Shown here in pieces: positions 1 to 8,908 of a stretch of 64,000 nt of DNA. The DNA is taken from positions 5,766,001-5,830,000 of the forward strand of contig NZ_CP109499.1 in the NCBI RefSeq assembly GCF_036231965.1, written 5' to 3'. A program made the translations under genes and the position numbers. Source of the stretch: Streptomyces sp. NBC_01428 (lineage in GTDB: Bacteria > Actinomycetota > Actinomycetes > Streptomycetales > Streptomycetaceae). The notes under the pieces are model-generated. The model was given only the letters and a program-made list of their open reading frames with translations. It did not search any database and was not told the DNA's origin. Every line of letters starts with the position of its first letter. Positions within the stretch are counted from its first letter, which is position 1.

Positions 1-1664
1 AACGTGGAGTCCGGAGGTTCGTCACCGAGGCTGTTGCCGTTGACGCCCAGGGAGGCCCATGCCTTCTTGCTCCCCGTAGGACCGAGGTCGGCACCGCCAC
101 GTCGTTCTGAGCCCCCGACGAGAGCAGGTGCGATGCGGTCGGCTCCGTCGACCCAGTTCGCTGCGCCGAGCCAGCCCGCCGCAGACATGGAGGGGCCGAG
201 GACCTGGCCGATTGTCGGAGCGGAAAGCGGACTCCGCTGAGGCCATGCAAACCGAGAGAAGTATGGGTCCTTCAGCGCGACGAGGAAGCCGCTACTACGG
301 TTCTGCGGCACGCCGAAGTCGGCCGCGTTCAGCACTCTCCAGCTCCAGCGGTAGCCTGCCTCCCCGAGTTGTGCCTCGATCCACGAGCGGTCGGTGTCGA
401 AAGCCGGACTCTCCACGAGATCCGGCACATTCTCCAAAAGCACGGCTGTCGGGTTGATCTCACGTATCAATGCGATCACGGCCCTGAGGACGCCTCGTTC
501 CTCCGTGTCCTCGGTACGACCGACGGTTGCCGTTGACTTCACGCGGGGGAGTCCACCGCTCACGAGATCGACCCCCTGAATCTCGGGGCGTGTGGTCGGC
601 CTGAAATCCAGCACATCCATGCAGATCACGTCCCATTCGGGCCGATTGAGGTCGATCGTGAAGCACGCGTCTGCCTTGCTGTCGAGGAGCAGGACGGGGT
701 CAAATCCGGCTCGTTCGAGTCCGAGCGCCTGGGCGCCGGCGCCGGCGCAGAATTCCACCGATCGGAAGCGTCGAGAAGTGACGGGCGGCGTTCCCATTCC
801 GTTCTGAGCAGAGCGCGGCTTCTCTTCGGACACGCTTGGCAGGGAGTGCGCGGTGGCGAGGGACGGTTGCTCGACACCTGCCCCTGTGGCGCCGGTTGCC
901 GTCGACTGCGAAGCACTGCGCTGCGCATCGACGGACTCGGCCGCCACTCTCCGCAATTCTTCGTCGAGAGCTCGTTCCTCGATGCCGTCGAAGAGGACGA
1001 AGGGGGCGAGCCGGAGAAGCCTTTTGAGGAAATCGCGTAGAGTCTCACGTTCGTTGAGGCCGGTGAAGTCGAGATCCTTCCAAACGCGCAGGATGGCTCG
1101 AACCAGATGTGGGCTGCCCCCGAGTGCCGATCGGCGCGCATAGATCTGGTCGAAGGCGGCTTCGCCGAGGATGTTGAGCGCGCTATAGGGCTCCGGATCG
1201 TCGGACGAGCGGACGAGTTGAGCCCGCCACCACAACCGACCGAAGACGTGGCGGGTGAGGTCCGTACCCAGAACGCGGTCCCTCGGAGGTTGCGGATAGC
1301 GCCAGAAGGCGACATCAGGGAGCAGGACGAGCGCGAGGAAGGCCCAGACGTCTCTGGACGCGGCCTCCGCCGGGACCATACCCATTTCGGCGTGCAGCAG
1401 GGCGGCGAGTCGAAGGTCGAATTCAGCGTTGCGGGTGCGGTCGGATTCCTCCGGGAAGCCAGCGCGCTTGGCCAGATCGATGACCCCGTTGCGCAGCTCT
1501 TGCAGCTGACGCATCGACACCCGGTCGCCGCCGGTGGCCACATAGACGGCCGATTCGTGGGTGACGGCAACCTGACCGGCCAACTCGGCTGTGCTCAGGT
1601 GTCGGTACTCCTCGAAGAGCGGTCTAGCCTGCTCGGCGAGAAGCCGTGGGTACAGGAAGCTCAT
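1..1664 (-). CDS. C5-cytosine methyltransferase-like protein with N-terminal unknown domain, catalytic Cys missing (partial, runs off left edge)
   Basis: About 554 codons are visible; the 3' end lies outside the window. ATG at 1664 overlaps the upstream stop by one base (TGATG). Residues 1 to about 290 form an alpha-helical domain I do not recognise with confidence (possibly DUF6339-like; it contains PDVAFWRYP and GRLWWRAQLV). From about residue 296 a Dcm-type methylase fold begins: SAM motif I FCAGAGAQALGLERAGF, motif VI ENV (Glu411) and a PQN motif near residue 453. Two catalytic signatures are wrong. Motif IV, normally GGxPCQ/PCPPFS, reads SGGLPRVKST, so Arg374 (bases 543-545) occupies the catalytic-Cys position, and motif VIII is PQNRSSGF rather than QxRxR. 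The family would transfer methyl to cytosine C5; this copy probably binds SAM and DNA without that chemistry. Last visible gene of the defence operon. Confidence 0.85.
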   Translation of the reverse strand, partial: MSFLYPRLLAEQARPLFEEYRHLSTAELAGQVAVTHESAVYVATGGDRVSMRQLQELRNGVIDLAKRAGFPEESDRTRNAEFDLRLAALLHAEMGMVPAEAASRDVWAFLALVLLPDVAFWRYPQPPRDRVLGTDLTRHVFGRLWWRAQLVRSSDDPEPYSALNILGEAAFDQIYARRSALGGSPHLVRAILRVWKDLDFTGLNERETLRDFLKRLLRLAPFVLFDGIEERALDEELRRVAAESVDAQRSASQSTATGATGAGVEQPSLATAHSLPSVSEEKPRSAQNGMGTPPVTSRRFRSVEFCAGAGAQALGLERAGFDPVLLLDSKADACFTIDLNRPEWDVICMDVLDFRPTTRPEIQGVDLVSGGLPRVKSTATVGRTEDTEERGVLRAVIALIREINPTAVLLENVPDLVESPAFDTDRSWIEAQLGEAGYRWSWRVLNAADFGVPQNRSSGFLVALKDPYFSRFAWPQRSPLSAPTIGQVLGPSMSAAGWLGAANWVDGADRIAPALVGGSERRGGADLGPTGSKKAWASLGVNGNSLGDEPPDST

Positions 1665-2560
1665 CAGGACACTCCGAACATCTTGACCGCGGCCTGCAGA
1701 TCGGTTGCGAACAGGGCGGGCGCCTGGCGTCTACGTAGACGGACATCGGTGATCGACTGGTCGGGAAAAAGTTGGTCGAACAGACTCAACAAGGTGGCGC
1801 CCAGTGAACCATCGGCATAGTCCGCGTCCTCAGCGAAGTCGTCGTGACTGAGGGCATGCTCGATCATGATCCGAGCCGCGTCGGCATAGACGGCGGAGAG
1901 CACGATTCGATCGACGGGTCGAGGCTTTCCCGCATTCTCGAAGGCAGTCGCCGTCACGGTGTTCTGTTCGTTGACGAGTAGGAGCAGCGATCCCATGGTG
2001 GCGCTCTCCAAGCCTCCGCTGATCTGTAGGTGCCAGGCGGCTGCATCGGGGAAGGACGTTCGTGCGAAGTCGATGACCGCCATGGGGAACTGAGGTGCGT
2101 CCCCTTGGAGACGCAGGGTCTCCCGATCGCTCCACAGCACCGAACCCGCCCGCCGAGGGGACGAAGGTCGGGCTTCGTCACGGCGCTCCGCCAGGACCAA
2201 AGCGGTGTCGAGGAGGAGAACCCCGCCCAGATCTGCCCCACTTAGGCGGGTGTTCAGCTCCACCGCGACAGTCCCGTCGGCGGCCAGTCGAACGTGCTGC
2301 GCCGGACCGCCAAGGTTGGATCCGGTTGCGGTCCACACGACGGACAGCATCAATGGTGCGTCGCCGGCAAGGCCTGTCTCCGAGCGGGCACGATCCAGGT
2401 CGACGCGAACGGTTCGGCGTAGTTGCAGATCCATCCGGTAGTCCCAGTCCGGGAGGGCATCCGGCATGGGTACGTCTCCGTCTTCGGTCACGAGCAACCA
2501 TGGTTCGGCCGCCAGGACGTCCTCCGTGGGAACCCGGTAGGGGAGAACTCGGCGAGTCAC
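1664..2560 (-). CDS. Unknown 298-aa component of Mza-like defence operon
   Basis: I do not recognise this 298-aa protein. It is mostly beta-rich in its first two thirds (FPMAVIDFARTSF and GSLLLLVNEQNTVTATAFENA look like strands) and ends in a helical, acidic segment (HDDFAEDADYADGS). No signal peptide, membrane segment, Walker motif or nuclease motif was found. ATG at 2560 overlaps the stop of the GHKL gene (ATGA), and its own stop overlaps the start of the methylase-fold gene, so it is almost certainly translated at a fixed ratio with them. Context suggests an adaptor or structural subunit of the GHKL ATPase/nuclease complex. It does not look like an AIPR protein, the fourth named component of classical Mza systems. 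Confidence 0.8.
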   Translation of the reverse strand: MTRRVLPYRVPTEDVLAAEPWLLVTEDGDVPMPDALPDWDYRMDLQLRRTVRVDLDRARSETGLAGDAPLMLSVVWTATGSNLGGPAQHVRLAADGTVAVELNTRLSGADLGGVLLLDTALVLAERRDEARPSSPRRAGSVLWSDRETLRLQGDAPQFPMAVIDFARTSFPDAAAWHLQISGGLESATMGSLLLLVNEQNTVTATAFENAGKPRPVDRIVLSAVYADAARIMIEHALSHDDFAEDADYADGSLGATLLSLFDQLFPDQSITDVRLRRRQAPALFATDLQAAVKMFGVS

Positions 2561-4548
2561 GCCTCTTTCACCGCCTCAACCCTCAGGCCGATTTCGGTCA
2601 TGGTGTCCGGAGCCGGGCGGACCACGGCGCGCCAGAGGGACTCGCTGCCCTCGGTGACGAGTATTTCGGGAACGTGAAGGTGACCGGCATGGTCTTCCCA
2701 GCCCAGAAGCTCGGGCATGCTGGCCCCTATGGGGGGATCCGTCTCTCGTCCGGCCGAACCCGGCAAGGTCACGGCAAGGTCGATCCTTACCTGCTGAGTT
2801 CCGGGCACGGGCAGGCGGAACTCCTGAACGAGTACGGCTGCGTCGCCGCGATCATCGAAGTAGGGGTCGCCGACGTACTGCACTCGTGGGCGACGGCGTG
2901 GTGTGCGGGGGCCGTCGAATTCCGATGCCTCGTGGATCGATGGGCCGACGTTCTCGATGCCGGTTGCGGATTCCCCTCCTGAAGTCACGAGCGAACCCGT
3001 GTCTGAGGAGGACGAAGACGCTCGGCCCGAACGTGAGGACTCGGGGATGCCGTCGACATCAGGCGTGCGTGACCTGCGTACCGCTGTGCTTCCGGGTTTG
3101 GAGTAGGCGGTGGCCCCGCCGATTCCCCAGGCTCCACCGACCAATCCGGAGAAGAGTGAACTCGCCGCACCCAGTGCCACATTGCTTGCTCCCGCACGCG
3201 CCCCTCCGCCCAGAGAAAGAAGCTGGGCCTGAGCCTCTGCGATACGGGTGAAGGTGGTCTGCACGAAAGTGCTCTCGGGCCTGTCGAGGGACTGAGGGTT
3301 CCAGGCGTCGTGAGTGGGCGGTTCAGCCTTTGCATAGATCTCGTCCATGTCCTCGACCGCACGAAAGACGCCCGCGTAGCCCTGGTTGACGCTGGGCGGC
3401 TTCGGTCCTGGCTGGTAGGTGACGACGAGTTCAGCGGGTCGCATGAGACAGACGTGATGGACAACATCCTCGATGGCGAGCATGCGGGAGGCGCGAGTGG
3501 GCTCCAGCGCCGGCATGATCCGCTTCACCAGGCCGAGACGCCCCAGACGTCTCTTCGGTTTCAGGCAGTGCAGGTCGCTGCCGCCGGACCCTGCCATCTC
3601 TTCGTAGGCCGCCACGAACATGTTGAGGGGGCGGGTTTCCCGCGGATCGGGCACAGCATGCTCGACTCCGTCGCACGTGACGGAGAAACGCATCGCGGCG
3701 GGACTTTGATCAGTCGAGATCATTTTTGGCCACAGGTGCCAGGCGATGGTCTCCGCCAGGTATTCAGCCGCCTGCGGTGGTTCGAGTTCGTCCAGGTTCG
3801 GGTCGATGACGACTGTCGTTGTCCCGGTCTCTGTGGGACCGAAAGCCTTGAGGCCGAGGCGTTGGGCGGCGGCTTCGGCCGCTGCGCCCACAAGGGGTTC
3901 GACGACGTCTCCCGAGGTGTCGCCCCACCAGTGGCGACCTGTATAGCGGCGCGTTCCGGTGGGCTCGGTTGCCGCGTAGCTCTTCCACAGAGTGCAGCCG
4001 ATGAGACGGGTCTCGAAACCACCCTGTGTCGTCCGACAGCGGGAGTGGACGAGGATGGTGCCGGGCTTGGACAGCAGATAGAAGATGCCTTTGCCGAAGC
4101 CGTAGGTACCACCCCCCAGAGCTGTATCGCGTGGCTCACCGATGTTGCGGATGAACGAAACGAAGTCGCGGTCGGGCCCCACGGCGTTGTCCGCTCTGGT
4201 TGGTCCCCCGAGCCCTCGCGTACCTCGGTCCGAAACGGACAGGAGACGGATCGAGCCGTTCCTGAGCGTGTCGCGCAAGGGGAAGGTATCGACACCGATG
4301 GGCGCGCCATCACCGAGAAGCTCCCGCCATGTACTGGCGTGCGCGGGGCTGACCGTCCACATGTCGATGCGGTATTCGACAGGGTCGCTTGACGACATGA
4401 CGCGAGCATCCCAACTGTTCTGGGCGGACTCGCGGACGAGAATGGTGAGGAGATCGAGTTCTGGCCGACCCAGCTGATTGCGGATGCCCTCGGCGGCACT
4501 CGCACCGTCCGGAGGGTATGGCTGGGAAAACCAACGAGGCGCCGTCAT
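2557..4548 (-). CDS. GHKL (MutL/MORC-like) ATPase of defence operon
   Basis: 663 aa. The N-terminal ATP-binding fold has all three GHKL signatures: motif I RESAQNSWDAR (Glu40, Asn44), motif II DRGTRGLGG (Asp107) and motif III YGFGKG (149-154). GHKL enzymes of the MutL/Hsp90/MORC group dimerise on ATP and clamp DNA or client proteins. In prokaryotic restriction-like operons such ATPases are known partners of Z1 and DUF4420 proteins. The middle (about 220-420) could be the transducer domain. Residues about 430-560 are Gly/Ser/Arg-rich and look disordered, followed by a beta-rich C-terminal domain ending RVEAVKEA. ATG at 4548 overlaps the stop of the DUF4420 gene by 4 bases. The metal-dependent endonuclease motif of true MutL was not seen, so nuclease activity is expected from partners. 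Confidence 0.88.
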   Translation of the reverse strand: MTAPRWFSQPYPPDGASAAEGIRNQLGRPELDLLTILVRESAQNSWDARVMSSSDPVEYRIDMWTVSPAHASTWRELLGDGAPIGVDTFPLRDTLRNGSIRLLSVSDRGTRGLGGPTRADNAVGPDRDFVSFIRNIGEPRDTALGGGTYGFGKGIFYLLSKPGTILVHSRCRTTQGGFETRLIGCTLWKSYAATEPTGTRRYTGRHWWGDTSGDVVEPLVGAAAEAAAQRLGLKAFGPTETGTTTVVIDPNLDELEPPQAAEYLAETIAWHLWPKMISTDQSPAAMRFSVTCDGVEHAVPDPRETRPLNMFVAAYEEMAGSGGSDLHCLKPKRRLGRLGLVKRIMPALEPTRASRMLAIEDVVHHVCLMRPAELVVTYQPGPKPPSVNQGYAGVFRAVEDMDEIYAKAEPPTHDAWNPQSLDRPESTFVQTTFTRIAEAQAQLLSLGGGARAGASNVALGAASSLFSGLVGGAWGIGGATAYSKPGSTAVRRSRTPDVDGIPESSRSGRASSSSSDTGSLVTSGGESATGIENVGPSIHEASEFDGPRTPRRRPRVQYVGDPYFDDRGDAAVLVQEFRLPVPGTQQVRIDLAVTLPGSAGRETDPPIGASMPELLGWEDHAGHLHVPEILVTEGSESLWRAVVRPAPDTMTEIGLRVEAVKEA

Positions 4549-5570
4549 GCGAATTCCTTGATCAAATCGTCGACTACCCGGGGTACCTGCGAGGGAGCCA
4601 GCGGGGCAGGCGTCTCACCGGACAGGTCGATGGTGTAGTCGACATCTATTGCCGACACCGCAAGCCCTGCGGCGCTGAGAGTCCGGCGTGTGAGCCCGGG
4701 GAAGTCCGGGCCGACTCGATACCACCTCTCCTCGCCGACCGCGAAGCGCACATCGCGGTAGCGATCCGCGTCGGCAAGGTGGTAGCCCGCCCTTGCGAGC
4801 AGTTCGAGAAGGGCACTCTCGTCGTCGCAGAGTTCGAGCGCTCTACGGACCATCTCCACGAATGCCGTACCGGGGGTGTCGCCCGTCGTGCGTCGCAAGC
4901 GGAACCATGCGAGCCACAGGGCCCCGCCTTCGGGCGCGTCCAGTTGGTCGAGCCCGTGAATCCGCGGCCTTCGTCCTTCGTTCTCCACGCTCGACTTGAC
5001 CTCGACCGCAGTGGATCCGTTGGAGAAGTCGTGACGGTGCCCACTGGGGCCAGACCACACACGCGATGCGCTCGAGTCCTCCTCGAGGATGCGAGTGAGA
5101 ACCAGCAATTCGCCGAAGAGACCGGCGAGCTGGTCAGGGCCAAGGGGGGCCACCTGCGTCTTGAACAGAGCCTTCCACCGGTCCAGGACGCGGTACAGCG
5201 CCTTGACCGGGTTCTCGGGCAGGGCGACGGTCGCTCCGAGCACATCCACGCACAGGTCGGTGAACAGATCGCTGAGATCGTCACGGAGACAGGCCAGATC
5301 GGCGTAGGCCTGATAGCTCTCCTCGTCCTCGAGTGCCCGTCTGCGCAGCGTCAGTACCGGCCCGTCCAGGCCCGGGCGGACCTTGCGATGAGAGTGGATC
5401 GGGAGCAGGAGGTGACGGTGGCCGGCGTGGTCGACCGCAACCGACAACGGATCGGCCGCGGGGGCAATGGGGAGTTGCGCGACGCGAAGATGCCCTTCAC
5501 CCTTGGCCTGCTCGACATCGAGCGCAGTCCAACGCTCCTCTATGAGCCTACGAAGCGCCTCGTCGCTCAT
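4545..5570 (-). CDS. PD-(D/E)XK nuclease-like protein, DUF4420 family
   Basis: 341 aa. The core carries a restriction-endonuclease-fold active site: LFGELLVL (Glu154), then HDFSNGSTAVEVKSS with Asp181, Glu190 and Lys192 in the D-x8-ExK arrangement. The predicted role is Mg-dependent cleavage of target DNA. The length and the GELLVL...EVKSS pattern fit the DUF4420 family, which recurs in operons with Z1 proteins and MutL-like ATPases. The N-terminal 140 residues are a separate alpha/beta region. ATG at 5570 overlaps the Z1 stop (ATGA) and the stop overlaps the GHKL start. All three active-site positions are present, so this is the most likely effector nuclease of the system. Confidence 0.88.
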   Translation of the reverse strand: MSDEALRRLIEERWTALDVEQAKGEGHLRVAQLPIAPAADPLSVAVDHAGHRHLLLPIHSHRKVRPGLDGPVLTLRRRALEDEESYQAYADLACLRDDLSDLFTDLCVDVLGATVALPENPVKALYRVLDRWKALFKTQVAPLGPDQLAGLFGELLVLTRILEEDSSASRVWSGPSGHRHDFSNGSTAVEVKSSVENEGRRPRIHGLDQLDAPEGGALWLAWFRLRRTTGDTPGTAFVEMVRRALELCDDESALLELLARAGYHLADADRYRDVRFAVGEERWYRVGPDFPGLTRRTLSAAGLAVSAIDVDYTIDLSGETPAPLAPSQVPRVVDDLIKEFA

Positions 5571-8116
5571 GCGTCCTCGCTGTCGAGCAGGCTGTAGTCC
5601 TCGTCCTCGATTCTGACGTTGGACAGATCCGCGGAGATGTACTTCTTGACCGTGCTGTCCGTGTCGAGAGGCTTGGGGAACACCAGACCGACGCCGATGA
5701 CATGCTCTTCAGCGTTCAAGGCGGCACGTCGAATCTTCGACGGACTCGGCTCGGAAACCTTGTCGATCGGATACAGAACGAGCAGGCCCGTGTCGGGCAG
5801 TTGGGTGCGTCGGGCGGCCATGATGGCTTCCTCGGCCAGGCCTGCCACGTCTCCTGCCAGGTCCACCGCGGCATCTCGGCGGCTCATCAGGGTTTTGATG
5901 TCGGCGAAATCGGGCGTGGGGTGGGAAAGATCGAGTCGAGCGCGGACGTTACGCCCCACGGACACGTGGGGCGCGAAGGTGAAGTCCTCCCCGCTGGGAT
6001 TGCCGACAATCGCCACATTCCACCTTCGGAGCGAGCCGGCCGCGACCCGCTTCCTGATGTAGTCGGTGATCAGGGCGGCGTCGTTCTCCGGAGACTTCTC
6101 GTGGAACTGGTAGGACGCCAAGAAGTCCGTGATGGCGTCGTGCGGAATGTCACGGAATACCCAGCGGCCCTGTGCCGTGCGTTCCTCCACGCGCACGGCG
6201 TTCGCGACCGAGGCGGAGACCAGGCGGCGTGCCGCGTCCACGTTGCGCCCCAACCACTCCGCGTTGGTGTGGAAGTAGTGCGTCTGAATCCGCTTGCCGC
6301 CGTAGGAAGAGGCAGCCGTGACCGCATCCCGCATCTTGGCGGCTGCGGTCACTCGTAGGTTGGGGTGGGTGCGCAGGCGCACCGCGAAGGTCAGAGGGGT
6401 CTCGTCCTCCGTCATGTAGACGTCGATGTCCCGCCGCATCTCCGTCTCTACCGTGGCCAAGTGTCGGAACCACTCGGCGAGTTCATCGGTCATCCAGATG
6501 CGAGGCAGGTCCGCGTAGCCGTTGCGGAAACCGAACCAGCGCCCCATCTGCAGCAGGGTGTCGTACGCCGAGACGGAACGTACGAAATAGCTGACGGACA
6601 GCCCCTCCAGAGTCAGCCCTCGCGAGAGGGTGTTTCCACCGACCGCTATGGCCACGACGGGACCGTTTTCGTAGTCGAGTCGATCCTCGCTGCTGGAGTT
6701 GTCCATGATGATGCGGCAACTGGCCAGGACGTCCGCCAATTCGGGGAGCAGTTCCTCGAACGGGACTTTCGTCTCGCCGAACTCCTCGGCCGAAACCTGC
6801 TTGGTCTCTCGATCCCAGAGGTCGCGCAGGCGTGCGAGCAGGTCCGTGTCGGTCAGGGACCGCACAGCCCGGTCGCGCAGGCGCTTCAGAGGCCTCTCGA
6901 AGCTGTTGTGCACTGAGGTGTTGACGCTGGTGTGGATCAGCATCGTGCTGTGCGGATTGCCGGTACGGCGTACGCGGCGGGCGGCTGTGACCAGCCAGAA
7001 GTACTCGACAGCGGTCTGCAGCGAGTCGGTGATGACAGGCTCGAAACCGTCGACATCGGCCCTCGTCTCCGGACGGACGCATGCGACGTCGTCTTCGGGG
7101 ATCGATCGAATCATGTCGTAGCCGTCGTCGACCTGCTCCGGATCCTCGCCGTCGAGCGCATACCGACCGAAAAGGACCTCGGTACCGAAGTGGCCATTCG
7201 GCTTGGGGAGGTTGACGACGAAGTCCTTGGGATAAAGATCCTCGGCGCTCGGGTCGATCAACAGATTCGCGAAGGGGGAAGCGGTGTAGCCGACGTATGC
7301 GCTTCGGGGCAAGGAAGCCATGATGTCGAGGATCAACGGGTTGATGGACTTCGTGGCGACAGTGGCCTGATCCGCCTCGTCGTCGATGATCAACGCAGGA
7401 CAGTCCTCGAGGTAGTCCGACGCCTTCTCGAGCCAGCGAGCCAGTTTCCGCAGCACTGTTGCGTTCTTCTTCACCACGCAGATGACCCGCGTTTTGTTGC
7501 TCTTCCCGAAGTAGGACGCAGGGTTCTCCTGAGGTGTGAAATCCTTTTCCAGTCCGGTCAGTTGTGACCACATCGAGGGATTGGGCTCCACCAACTGCTG
7601 TACGAGCCGTGCTTGGGTCTGACGTCGAAGCCCGTTGTGGATGCCGGCCAGAACGATGAAGAGTTTGTAGCCGCGGTCGGCTGCCTTCGCCATGACCGAA
7701 GTGAAGTTGGTCGTCTTGCCGGACTGTACGTATCCCACCACCAGTCCGCGCGTGGAAAACTCGCGCTCCTTGGGATGGTTCAGCAAGGAAACGACGCGAG
7801 TGGAGGACTCGTCGAGACTCCTGATCGCCGGCTCGTCGGACCAGCCGTCCTTACGAAGGAGGGTCGCGATTGCGGGCCAGCACTTGTCTCTGGGCTGTGG
7901 TCCCGTGTACCAGGTGTCCCGGTTACCCAGGATTACCGCATGCGGCTCTTCCATTTCCCGGATGCGTATGGTCTGGCGCTCGTGCCGGTCCCGGATCTCC
8001 TCGACGACTTCCGGACTGATCCCGAGTTGCTCAAGCCGCTTGATCGCTTCCGTAGGAGGAAATACGTCCAAGAGCGCCTTGAAAGTGTCGTACATGCCGT
8101 CGAATTCATCGGCCAT
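5567..8116 (-). CDS. Z1-domain SF2 helicase-like protein of defence operon
   Basis: 849 aa. The start was set at ATG 8116 (MADEFDG...); an in-frame GTG lies 15 codons upstream and neither has a strong ribosome-binding site. Walker A is GYVQSGKTT (128-136), Walker B/DEAD is IIDDEAD (243-249), a TAS motif follows in GYTASPF (277-282), and the Z1 hallmark region contains GGNTLSRGLTLEGL and LLQMGRWFGFR, equivalent to helicase motifs V and VI. This architecture fits an ATP-driven DNA translocase. In Mza-type systems it pairs with the MutL-like ATPase. It is followed, with 4-base overlaps, by the nuclease, GHKL and two further genes. The region is less G+C-rich than its surroundings (37 of 60 bases in the line at 7381), consistent with acquisition by transfer. 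Confidence 0.9.
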   Translation of the reverse strand: MADEFDGMYDTFKALLDVFPPTEAIKRLEQLGISPEVVEEIRDRHERQTIRIREMEEPHAVILGNRDTWYTGPQPRDKCWPAIATLLRKDGWSDEPAIRSLDESSTRVVSLLNHPKEREFSTRGLVVGYVQSGKTTNFTSVMAKAADRGYKLFIVLAGIHNGLRRQTQARLVQQLVEPNPSMWSQLTGLEKDFTPQENPASYFGKSNKTRVICVVKKNATVLRKLARWLEKASDYLEDCPALIIDDEADQATVATKSINPLILDIMASLPRSAYVGYTASPFANLLIDPSAEDLYPKDFVVNLPKPNGHFGTEVLFGRYALDGEDPEQVDDGYDMIRSIPEDDVACVRPETRADVDGFEPVITDSLQTAVEYFWLVTAARRVRRTGNPHSTMLIHTSVNTSVHNSFERPLKRLRDRAVRSLTDTDLLARLRDLWDRETKQVSAEEFGETKVPFEELLPELADVLASCRIIMDNSSSEDRLDYENGPVVAIAVGGNTLSRGLTLEGLSVSYFVRSVSAYDTLLQMGRWFGFRNGYADLPRIWMTDELAEWFRHLATVETEMRRDIDVYMTEDETPLTFAVRLRTHPNLRVTAAAKMRDAVTAASSYGGKRIQTHYFHTNAEWLGRNVDAARRLVSASVANAVRVEERTAQGRWVFRDIPHDAITDFLASYQFHEKSPENDAALITDYIRKRVAAGSLRRWNVAIVGNPSGEDFTFAPHVSVGRNVRARLDLSHPTPDFADIKTLMSRRDAAVDLAGDVAGLAEEAIMAARRTQLPDTGLLVLYPIDKVSEPSPSKIRRAALNAEEHVIGVGLVFPKPLDTDSTVKKYISADLSNVRIEDEDYSLLDSEDA

Positions 8117-8309
8117 AAGTTTCGGATGCCCCCGCCCTCGTTCTATGAGCCGTCGCGCCACAGCACCCTTGCAAGCCGCCCCCCTGGCGGCAAGGCAAGG
8201 CACCCCGAGGCGGGGTGTGTGCGTCACTCCTGCGCAACATCTCCACACTATTGGTTGTGACGGCCACCGATAAGGGAAACGAAGGCGTCGGCAGAACCGG
8301 ATCCCGCGG

Positions 8310-8801
8310 TTACTCGGCGCCGGGGAGGCCTCTTGCCGGGTTCGCGTCGGTATGGGAGTTCGGTGCTTGCCCCGGGGGCGGGGGCAACCGTCGTTCCGCG
8401 AGGGCTTCCTTGATCCGACTCGCGACGGTCGCGCCGGCCTCGTGCTCCCAGAACCGCAGGACGACCCAGCCCGCGTCGATGAGGTGCCCGGTGGTTTCGC
8501 GATCCCTTGCCATGTTCTTGTCGAGCTTGGAGCGCCACCACTCCGCGTTGGCTTTGGGCTGAGTCGCATGTTCGGGGCAGCCGTGCCAGAAACAGCCGTC
8601 CATGAAGATCGCGATCTTCGCCTTGCCGAACACGATGTCGATCGTGCGCCGGGGAAGTCCGGGCACCGGCACATTGACTCGGTAGCGGAGGCCGGAGGCG
8701 TGCAGCAGCCGTCGAACGGCGATCTCCGGTGCGGTGTCGCGGGAGCCTTGACGGCTCATACGCGCGGACACGGCACGAGAGGACGGAACAGCATCAACCA
8801 C
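8310..8801 (-). CDS. vsr: Very short patch repair (Vsr) endonuclease
   Basis: 163 aa from GTG 8801 (an ATG at 8759 is also in frame but would remove part of the conserved R-MSRQGSRDTAPE segment that opens the fold). Vsr enzymes nick 5' of the T in T:G mismatches left by deamination of 5-methylcytosine. The family core is clear: GSRDTAPEIAVRRLLHASG (metal-site Glu), then DIVFGKAKIAIF with the catalytic Asp, and MDGCFWHGCPEH with the mismatch-intercalating aromatic/His and zinc Cys residues. It is first in the defence operon, 193 bp upstream of the Z1 gene. Such enzymes normally accompany an active Dcm-type methylase, yet the methylase-fold protein visible here has lost its catalytic cysteine. 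Confidence 0.9.
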   Translation of the reverse strand: MVDAVPSSRAVSARMSRQGSRDTAPEIAVRRLLHASGLRYRVNVPVPGLPRRTIDIVFGKAKIAIFMDGCFWHGCPEHATQPKANAEWWRSKLDKNMARDRETTGHLIDAGWVVLRFWEHEAGATVASRIKEALAERRLPPPPGQAPNSHTDANPARGLPGAE

Positions 8802-8908
8802 AGGAGCATTCTGCCGGACCTGCCGGTGTGCCGGCTGGTGTGAGGTCGGAGAGCAGGCCCCGGACGCCGGTTTACGCAGTGCGGGGCGCCCGGGATCGAC
8901 AGTCGCGG

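Noticed and set aside
626..1570. Minus-strand frame of about 314 codons overlapping the methylase-fold gene
   Set aside because: Its composition (Ser/Pro/Arg/Thr-rich, no motifs) is that of a frame shifted from the true coding frame, which gives a continuous methylase fold.
1..8801. Integrase, transposase or att site for the defence island
   Set aside because: None seen. The left border is outside the window and no direct repeat was found at the right border near 8850.
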